The notes beneath the pieces were generated by a model. That model ran no database searches. It saw only the letters and a list, made by a program, of their open reading frames with translations, and was not told the origin of the DNA. From NCBI RefSeq assembly GCF_014648355.1, contig NZ_BMQY01000001.1:1170757-1234756 (forward strand): a stretch of DNA of 64,000 bases, given 5' to 3'. Origin of the DNA: Couchioplanes azureus (GTDB lineage Bacteria > Actinomycetota > Actinomycetes > Mycobacteriales > Micromonosporaceae). This document shows positions 9,460 through 18,900 of the stretch, one piece after another (position 1 is the first letter of the stretch; each line of letters starts with the position of its first letter). The position numbers and the translations under genes are program-made.

Positions 9460-9921
9460 CTAGAGGTCTTCGTAATAGCCCGGACGTGCGACTACGACGG
9501 ATTCGAAGAAGCCGGACTCCGAGTCATCACCATAGACGGAAGTTGACTTTCCCAGGGCCATGAAGGTCTCCGGCGCAACGACGGTCAGCCCGTCGTCGAT
9601 GACCTGGAGAGGAAGCCGGCCCGCCAGCCGCCCTTCGACGATCTCAGCGGGTTCCTCGAAGATCGATATGTCTCCGTAGAGAACTCGCACTCCAGGTTCC
9701 GTCGGCCGATAGATCTCGACGGCTTCCACCCGGCCGGCGTCGTCACCGTGGGCCTGGATCGTCATCCCCGTCGAGAAATGCGCAGTTCCACGGCTACCCT
9801 TCGCGCGCCCCGGGCCCACATAGCCCGGAAGACTCGCCAGAACCTGCTCGGCGGCCTCCATCGTCATGCCAATCTCGACGCCCGCGGCTCCGCGCGGAGG
9901 ATCCAGTTTCACCTCAAGCAT
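9460..9921 (-). CDS. Putative immunity protein for the RHS toxin
   Basis: This cytoplasmic protein of 153 residues has no signal peptide. It begins 45 bp after the toxin stop codon on the same strand, the standard position for the cognate immunity gene of a polymorphic toxin. The N-terminal motif GVEIGMTMEAAEQVLASL is followed by mixed beta strands and an acidic C-terminus. No named immunity family was recognised, so the call rests on position, size and acidity. Codon and base use are distinctly less GC-biased than the main body of the toxin gene, and match the toxin tip. This fits transfer of tip and immunity gene as one cassette. Purine-rich GGTGGGG precedes the ATG. Confidence 0.65.
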   Translation of the reverse strand: MLEVKLDPPRGAAGVEIGMTMEAAEQVLASLPGYVGPGRAKGSRGTAHFSTGMTIQAHGDDAGRVEAVEIYRPTEPGVRVLYGDISIFEEPAEIVEGRLAGRLPLQVIDDGLTVVAPETFMALGKSTSVYGDDSESGFFESVVVARPGYYEDL

Positions 9922-9966
9922 TTCAGCCCCACCACATCATCCGGAAGAACTGGCCGCATTCAAGCG

Positions 9967-12900
9967 TCACCACAGAGTCAATTGTACATGGACGGATCCC
10001 TTGACTTTCCGAGCGCCCTGATACTGGGCGTTGTTCGGCAAGCCCCCGATCATATCTCCGATGGCATTGTTGTATTCGCCGGGGAACTTGGTGACGACAT
10101 CATCGATGTCCCGCTGCATGGCCTGGTCGATACGGCCTGAAGAAACCAAGCTGCGCTGCTCGTTCAGCCACTGCCGAGCCGGACCGCTGCGACCGGTCGA
10201 GTTCAGTTCCCGATGGTCTTCCTTACGCATCCGGATGGCCGGGCCACTGTACTCGGTGATGAAATCCTTGGTGGCGGCCTTCTGCGGCATGTGGTTGATC
10301 TCGTGACCATCCGTCGCAGGCTGCATCCGGCCATAGATGCCGCCGTCATGCGGTGCACCGCTGACCCCACAGTTGTGTACGAGAACCGGCTCGCCGCCGG
10401 CGAACACGTAGTACGTGTGGATCTCGTCGACCGTGAGGTCGCGCATCTCCTTGGTGCCGGTGTAGCTGTGGACGTTGGTGACGACGACCTTGCCCTCGCC
10501 GGCGACCTTGAGCTTGTCGCCCGCCTTCAGGTCCCTCGCGTCCGACCACTTCTTGTCGATCTCGTTCCAGAACGGGTGGTTCTGCGTCGTGTTCAACACC
10601 GACGTCTTGCCGTTCTGGTCCTTGACCGTGACGTCCGAGAACTCCCGGTCCGTGTTGCGGTGCAACTCGGTGACCTGCTCACCCGACGACTTACCCGTCT
10701 TCGGGTCCGTCGCCAGCACCGTGTCACCGACGTTCACGTCCTTGATCGGACGCGAAGACCCGTCCGCCATCAGAACCTTGGTGTCGGGCTCGAAGCTGTG
10801 GCAAGCGGGCCCGCCTCCGCGGACGCTCACCAGGTTGCGACCCGCGACCGACGGCATGCCGCCGCCACCGCCACCCTTGGTCTTGCGGCTCACCGCGCCC
10901 AGGCCCGGGACCACGCCCAGCACCGCGGACTTCACGTCCACCCGGCCGGTCGTGACCGCCTGGTTGATGACCTCGTCGACGCCGTTCTCCGCCGCCTCCG
11001 TGGCGAGGCGGCCCACCAGGCCCGTGCCCGCCTTGCTGGCGATGGCCGTGCCGACCTTGCTGGCTATCATGCCGCCCGCGCCGCCGGCCAGGCCCGAGAG
11101 GGCGCCCGTGCCCATCGAGCCGAGGGCGTCGCCGATGTCGTGGATGTCGCCCTGGGCGGCGTCCTTGGCCAGGTTGATGAGCGCGCCGGCGCCCACCATG
11201 CAGGCCACCGCGCCGGCGCCGGCCGTGACGGCGGTGCAGGCCACGCCGGCCAGGATCGCGCCGCCGATGGCGGCTACCTCGAGGATGGCGTCCTTGTGTT
11301 CGACGATGAACTTGCCGGTGGCTTTTGCCGCGTCCTTGACGACGCTGACCGTCTTTTTGACCACCCGGGTCGCCTTGGCCACGATGGCCTTGCCGGCCTG
11401 CTTGACCTTCTTGACGATCTTCTTCTTGATTTCCTTCGCCTTGTGGTAGGCCTTCTTCAGCCACTTCGGCGTGTGCTTCTTGATCTTCGCGACGGCCTTG
11501 TGCCAGCCACGCTTGACCTTCGAGACGGCCTTGTTCCAGGTCCTCTTCACGGCCCGCTTGAAGGACTGAACCTTCTTCTTGACCTTCTTGACCTGCTTCT
11601 TCACATAGCTCTTCGTCGTGTTCCACGCGTAGGAGGTGTACGACGAGACCCGGTTGTACGTCGACGACACGAACGAGGTCGTCGAGTTCCACGCCGAGGA
11701 GACCGTCGATGTCACCGAGCTGACCGCCGACTTCGCCCACGACGGGAGTCCCCAGTGGCCGGTCGGGTCCGTGACCGTCAGCGGGTTGGCGTCGCCGTAC
11801 TGGTAGCGGTTGGCGTTGACCGAGTCGGGTGCCGGGTTGTTCGAGACCGTGTCACGGGTGTCGAACTGGCCGGTGTCGGTGTTGTACCAGCGGGCCATCA
11901 TGTTGACGCGGCTGGTCGAGGAGTCGGTCCACTCCGACTGGTAGCCGAGGGGTCCGGGCGCGCCGGTCGTGGCGATCACCTTGCCCAGCGGGTCGTAGAC
12001 CGTTGACGACGCCAGCGTCGTACCCGTGGCGGTGAACTGGCCGACCACGTCGTCGTGCAGGTCGGTCCAGGTCTGGGTGGTCGCACCGGCGGTGCTCTCC
12101 GCGATCACCTCGTTGGAGACGCCGCGGACGAACGTCGCCGTGCCGTCGCCGGCCAGGTCGTTGTCCAGGCCGGTGTACGCGAACCCGTCGCGGACGACGC
12201 GGCCGAGGCCGTCGTACCTGTAGGTCTGCTCGCCGCCGCCGACCACGCCCTGCGTGATCACCTGGCCGAACGCGTCTGCCATGGTCTGCTGCGGTCCGGA
12301 CGAGCGCAGCGTGCCGCGGGCCGTGTAGTTGTACATGGCGCCGTCGCCGGTGAGCAGGCGGTTGCGGGCGTCGTACGTGAACAGCTTGCTGCCGTTCTGC
12401 AGCCGGTTGCCGGACTTGTCGTAGGCGTACGCCGTGGTCGTGGTGCCGTTGTTCCACGACGTGAGCCGGTCCGCGAGGTCGTAGTCGTACGTGTTGGTGA
12501 TCGTCTTGCCGCCGAAGTTGGTGGTCTTCTTCGACGTCAGGTCGTCGTTGGCGTTCCAGCCGTACTCGATCTTCGCGACCGAGGCGCCGGCGGCCGTCTT
12601 CAGCTCGTCGCCGGTGAGCCGGTGCAGGTCGTCGTACGTGAAGGTGCGGGTGTTGCCGGCGTTGTAGGTGATCCTGTCGACCAGGGACAGCGAGTTGTAC
12701 GCGTAGGTCTGGTCGACGCCCTTGCCGGAGTTGACCAGCTTGCTCAGCCGGCCCGCGGCGTCGTACTGGTACGCGGTGGTGCCGGCGGCGTCGGTGCGGC
12801 TGGTGAGCGCGCCGTCGCCGTTGTACCGGAACTCCGAGTTGCCGGACGGCCCGGTGATGCTGCGCGGCTGGTCCCGGTCGTCGTAGGTGATCTCGTTGAC

Positions 12901-15900
12901 GCCCGCCGCGCCGGCGAACTTCGTCATGCGGCCCCCGAGGTCGTACTCGAAGGTGCGGTCCGCGGTCTCGGCCTCGGCGCCCGTGCCCGACTGCTTGGTG
13001 AGCTGACCCATCGGGTCGTAGGTGTTGGTGATGCTCACCCCGCCGGGCAGGAGCTGCTTCGCGACCCGGCCGGCCTTGTCGTAGGCGACCGTGAAGGTCC
13101 GGTCGGCCGCCTGCGGGTGGGCCGCCGTGGACGGCTCGATCTGCGACTCGGGCAGGCCCCAGCTGTTGTACGTGGTCCAGAACGCGTTGCCGCGCCCGTC
13201 GGTGAACCGCGTCCGGTTGCCCTCGAGGTCGTAGCCGAAGCTCGTCTCGATGGCGTCGGAGCCGCTGATCGGCTGCCGCTCCTTGACCAGCATGCCGGTG
13301 GCGTCGTACTCGAAGGTGGTCCGGGTCTTGCGGCCGTCGACGGTGGCGACCACGTTGCCCGCCGCGTCGTACTCCGTCGCCTCGCTGCGCAGCAGTACGC
13401 CCGCCGCGCTGTAGGAGGCCGTGCTGAGCGCCTGGCCGCCGAAGTCGTACTCGGTCGTGCTGTAGGTGTTGTCCGGCAGCGTCGTCTTCACCGCGCGGCC
13501 GGCGCCGTCGTAGGTCGTCCTGGTCAGGTTGCCGGCACCGTCCTGGATGGTGATCGGCTCGCCGAGGTCGTTGTACGTGGTGCTGGTCTTGACCTTGGCC
13601 GCCGAGAGCACCTCGGCGAGCCAGCCGCCGCGGCCGTACGTGAAGGTGGTGGTCGCCGCCGTCGCGTCCTGCCGGACCACGTCGGTCGAGGTGACCCGCC
13701 GGCCGAGGAAGTCCCAGGTGGCCTGCGAGACCGCGCCGGTCGGGTCGGTCACGGAGAGCACGTCGCCGGTCATGTTGTAGGCGTACGTGGTGACGCCGCC
13801 GTCCGCCGTGGTGGTCTTGGTGAGCCGGTCCAGCTGGTCGTACTCGTAGCTGGTGACGTTGCCGTCCGGGTCGGTGACCGTGGCGAGCTCGCCGCCCGGG
13901 TGGTAGGTGCGGATGACCTCCGGGGAGACCGCGGCCGACGCGCCCGGCGCCGTGTAGGCCGGCATCCGCTGCAGGGTGGGGCGGCCGTCCGCGTCGTAGT
14001 ACGTGACCGACCAGTTGCCCAGCGCGTCCTTGCTGTCGGTGGGCTCGCCGAAGGTGTTGTAGCCGGTCCAGCTGACCGCGTTGGCCAGCGCGGGCGCGGA
14101 CGAGGCGGTCTCCGCCTTGGCCGCGGGCGCCGTCGACTTCACCGGGTTGCCGTCCTCGTCGTACGAGACGTACGAGGTGTTGCCGTTCGGGTCGGTCGCC
14201 GAGATGACGTTGTCGTCCTGGTCGTACGCGTAGCTGGTACGGCTGATCTTCGCGCTCGCCGTGGGCAGCGCACCGGCCTGCAGGTCGGCGGCCTCGGTCG
14301 CGCTGAGCGCCTCCGAGTACACCTGGACGTCGCTGACCGAGCCGTTGAAGTGGTTGCCGAGGTAGGAGTTCCACATGCCGGCGCCGATCACCATGGGGCC
14401 GGTGCCGCGGAACGCCTTGGCGGACTCGTGGGTGCCCTCGAGCCGGCCGTCGACGTACAGCTTGTTGACGCCGGCCGCGGCGTCGTACGTGCCGACCAGG
14501 TGGGTCCACCTGCCGGCCTCGGGGACGGACGTGGAGAGGGCCTCGACACCGGAGCCGGTGTTGGCCTCGTCCACGCCGATGACCATGAAGCGCCAGCGGT
14601 CGCTGTCCTTGTCGTACGACAGGTCGAACGGGGACTGCTCCTCGCTGCTGGACGAGACCACCCGGTAGAGCCGGTCCTTGTCGGCCAGCTTGATCCAGGC
14701 CGAGACGGTGAAGCTGCGCGAGGTGTCGACGACCGGCCCGGCCGTCTGGAGCGCGTGGGCACCGTCGAAGACCGCGGAACCCCCGCGCTCGTCGCTGTGG
14801 GTGACCCCACCCGGCGAGGTGGCCGGGCTGTTGCCGCCGGTGTCGGCGGCCGGCGAGGCGGATCCGTCGCCGAAGCGCCACCGGCCGACGGGGGCCGGCT
14901 TGCCGGACAGGTACGTGGTCTGCGCCAGCGTCCGCCCGGCCCGGTCGACGAGGGCCTCCATCTTGGCCACGACGGAGCCGGAGCCGTCCTTCATCGTGGT
15001 GCCGACGACCTGGTCGTCGGAGTTGTAGCTGGTGAGGGTGGTGCGCTTGGCGCCCGCCGGGTCGGACACCGAGGAGGTCTCCCGGCCGGCGGCGTCGTAG
15101 TCGTGGGTGACCGTGGTGACGCCGTTGTTGGCGGTCTCCTCGATCACGTTGCCGGCCGCGTCGTACTTCTTGGTGGCCAGGACGAACGTCTGGGTGCCGT
15201 CGGTGCGGCTGACCTCGGCCTCGAGGCCGTTGTCCGTGTACTTGTGGGTGGTGGTCCAGCACATCGCGTCGGTCTCGGTGGCGAGGCGGCCGGCGGGGTC
15301 GTACGAGTTGCGGGCCACCACCAGGCCGCCGTCCGGCTCCGGATCCATGCCCGGGCAGGTCGAGGCGTCGCCCTTCCAGCCGACGAGGATCGAGCGGACC
15401 AGGTTGCCCCTGGCGTCGTACTTGCTGCGGGTGACCTGCCCGTCGGGCCCGGTCTGGTCGATCATCCGGCCCGCGGTGTCGTACGTGAACGTGGTCGTCG
15501 CGCCGCCCGGGGTCGTGTAGCTGACCTCCTGGCCGTACTCGTTGTAGCCGTGCTTCTCCACCCGCGCGGCGTCGCCGCCGGTGGCGTCGGAGGTGATGAC
15601 CTCGACCGGGTTGCCGTCGACGTCGTAGCGGGTGGTGGCGACCGCGGTGTGCACCGCGCCGGTGACCCGGTTGGTGGACGGCGGGTCGGTCTGGGTCACC
15701 TCGCGGCCCATCCGGTCGTAGGTGTGCGAGGTGACCGCACCGGCCGGGTTGCCGCTCGTGACCTCGGTCTCGGTGAGCACCTGGCCGAGGGCGTCGTACG
15801 TGAACTTGGTGATCTTGCCGTTGGGCTCGGTCACCTGCGCGATGTCACCGGACCGGTAGTAGGTGACGGTCTGTTCCGCACCACCCGGGGTGACGACCTT

Positions 15901-18900
15901 CGTCGGCAGGCCCGGCGGCGGGGTGCCGCCGTCGGCCGCGACGGTGGAGGCGTCCGTGTACGAGGTCCGGGTGACCCGCTTGAGCGGATCCGTGACCGCG
16001 GTCAGGTTCCCCTTGTCGTCGTAGGTGTTGCTGGTCAGGTACGTGTCGTCGGTCGCCGAGGCGGACCGGCCGTCACGGGCGGTGAGCAGCAGATCGTTCT
16101 TCGGGTTCGGGGCCAGCGTGGTGCTGGTCGCATCCGGGAAGTAGGTGAAGTACACCGACGAGCACTTGTTGGCGCTCTGGTCCTGGCAGGTGATCGACTG
16201 CTTGGTGTTGCCGCGGGCGTCCTGCAGCGTCTGGGTCAGCACGCCGTTCGGGTCGTACACCATGCTGGCGTAACCACCGACGTCGTAGCCGTAGCGCGTG
16301 GTGTTGCCGAGCTCGTCGGTCTGCGCCACGATCCGGTTGCCGTTGACCAGGTCGTAGCTGGAGACCTGCTTGTCGCCGGTGGGCGTGGTGACGGTGACCT
16401 GGGAGACCGGCATCGGGATGGCCTGGGCGACCCCGGAGATCATGGTCATGGCGACCGGCGCGGTCCGCTTGACCGTCGCCACGTGGTCGGCGACCTGGGC
16501 GCCGGTCAGCGCCGACTGGTAGTACGCGAACTCCGCGATGGCGCCGGGGAAGTAGCCGTTGTCGACGGTGCCGTGGGCGGGCCAGCCGCCCGCCCACCGG
16601 CCCGCGCCGAGGTAGGCGCGGTTGGCACCGGTGGCGCCGAGCGTCGCGGACTTGACGGCCGCGACCGCGCCGTCGAGGTAGATCGCCTGGGCGTTGGTGG
16701 TCGCGGTCAGCGCCACGTGGTGCCACTTGCCGTCGTTCACCGCGGCCGGGGTCACCATCGGGTTCACCCCGGTGCTGTCCCAGAACTGGCCGCGCAGCTT
16801 GCCGTCGGTGCCCACGTACAGGGCGGGGATCCACTCCGAGCCGGCCGGCTCGTCGATCGCGGAGGACTGGTAGCCGAACAGCACGCCGCCCTTGGTGTTG
16901 CCGGCCGGCATCTTGAACCACATCTCGACGGAGTGCGGGCCGGTCGTCGGGACGTCCTCGGCGGGCAGCTCGACATAGGACGACACCCCGTCGAACTGCG
17001 CCGCGGTGGTGTCGGCGAACGGGCCGGCGGTGTCGTTCAGCTTCACGTTGCTGTACGTGGCGGTGCCGCCGGCGACCTCGTTGACGGCGTCGGTGACGGC
17101 GTTGTCGCCCAGGCGCCAGTAGTCCTGCGGGCGGGCGCCCAGCACCGCGGCCGCGTACACCCGGCTGCTGCCCGCCACGGCCGGCGGGTCCAGCTTCCAC
17201 GTGCCGCCGTTCTCGTCGATGACGGCGTCGGTACGGCCGGTGGTCTTGTTGTAGCCGACGCGCGCGGTGACTCCGCCGCTGGGCCGGATCACGGCGTCGA
17301 GCACGGGCTGCTCGGTGCGGCCGGCCTTGTTCAGCAGGGCCGCCCGGCCGGCATCGAGGGTCTGGTTGAAGAACGCGACGTCGGAGATGGAGCCCTTGAA
17401 GAAGGTCGCCTTCGCGGGGGACGCGCCGGTGTTGAGGTGGTCCGGCCAGCCGCCGCCGACGTAACCGGCGCCGATGTTGATGTTCGCGCCGCTGGCGGAC
17501 GTGGCGAGGTAGATGGTGCCGTTCAGCGAGCCCTTCGCCACCCCGTCCAGGTAGAGGGTCTGGGTGTTACCCGCACCGGCCAGCACCACGTGGTGCCACT
17601 TGTCGTCGGTGACGACGGTGTTCGAGTTCAGCGCGGCGGCCGACGAGCCGGTCCAGAACTCCGACCGCAGCTTGCCGTACTTGTCGATGTAGAGCGCGGG
17701 CGTGTAGTCGCCGGTGGTGGTGCCCTTGCTCATCGGGTCGCCGTTGTAGCTGAACAGCACGCCGCCCGGGGTCGCCGTCTTGAACCACATGCTGACCGAC
17801 TGGTACTGACCGCCCGCGAGCAGGTTGCTGGGCAGCTGGACGTACGAGCTGGTGCCGTTGAAGCCGGCCGCGGGCGCCGCGCTGCCGGGCAGGCCGCCGG
17901 GCTGGCCGAGCGTCACGGCGTTGTAGCGGGCGGTGTCGATCCCGGCGTTCGCCAGGACCGCGCTGGTGGCGGCGGTACCGGCGGTGTCACCGAGCGGCCA
18001 GTACGACTCGGGGTCGAGGTTGAGCACGGCGTTGCGGTACTGCGAGGTGGTCGTGTAGCCGTACTGCCAGCACTGCTCCCAGTTGTCCGGCTGGCACACC
18101 CGGGTCAGCCGGTCCTCGACGTACGCGTACGACCACGTGTTGGCGGTGTCCCAGTCGCCCGGCGTGGCCGGATCCGTGGCAACCCACGACACGTGCGGCG
18201 CCGACGCGCCCGCCGGCGTCTCCCAGCCCACCTTCAGCGTCCGGCCCGACGCGCTCGTGAGCGTGGCCGGGTTGCCGTCCGCGCCGTACTCGATCGAGAG
18301 CTTGCGGCCGTTCGCGTCGGTGATCGCGGTCAGCCGGAACACGCCGTTGCCCGCGCTACGGCCGAACGTGTAGACGGTCGCCTGCTTGTCGGTGAGGGTG
18401 TAGCCGGTGAGCGTGGTGCCGCTCCTGGTCTCCGCGAAGGTGGCGAAGCGACCGGACGGCGGCACGAAGGTGCCGTTCCCGGCCCGGCCGAAGGCCACCT
18501 CCTCACCGGTCGGATAGGTCACCCGCACGGACTGGACCACGCCGGCGGTGTCGGGAACCTGGGTGGCCCGGGTGTCGAGGATGCTCGACCAGCCGGCGCC
18601 GAACGCCGTGTCGCGGCGGGCGTCCAGGCTGTTGTAGTTACGGATGATCGACAGCGACGGGCCGACCGTGGCGACGGACGCGTCGGTGGCCGAGGTCGTG
18701 TAGTTGCCGGTGCTCGCGTCGAAGCCCTTGCCGCCGTTCTGGGCGAGGCCGCTGGTGAGCATCGGCTGCGGGACCGCGGTGGTGAATGCGTACGAGGCGG
18801 TGGCCGAGCTGTACGAGACCGTGTCGTACGCCTTGACCGTGTAGAGGTAGGTGGTGTTCCAGTTCAGCTTGCCGGCCGGCACGGTCCACGCCGAGCTCAC

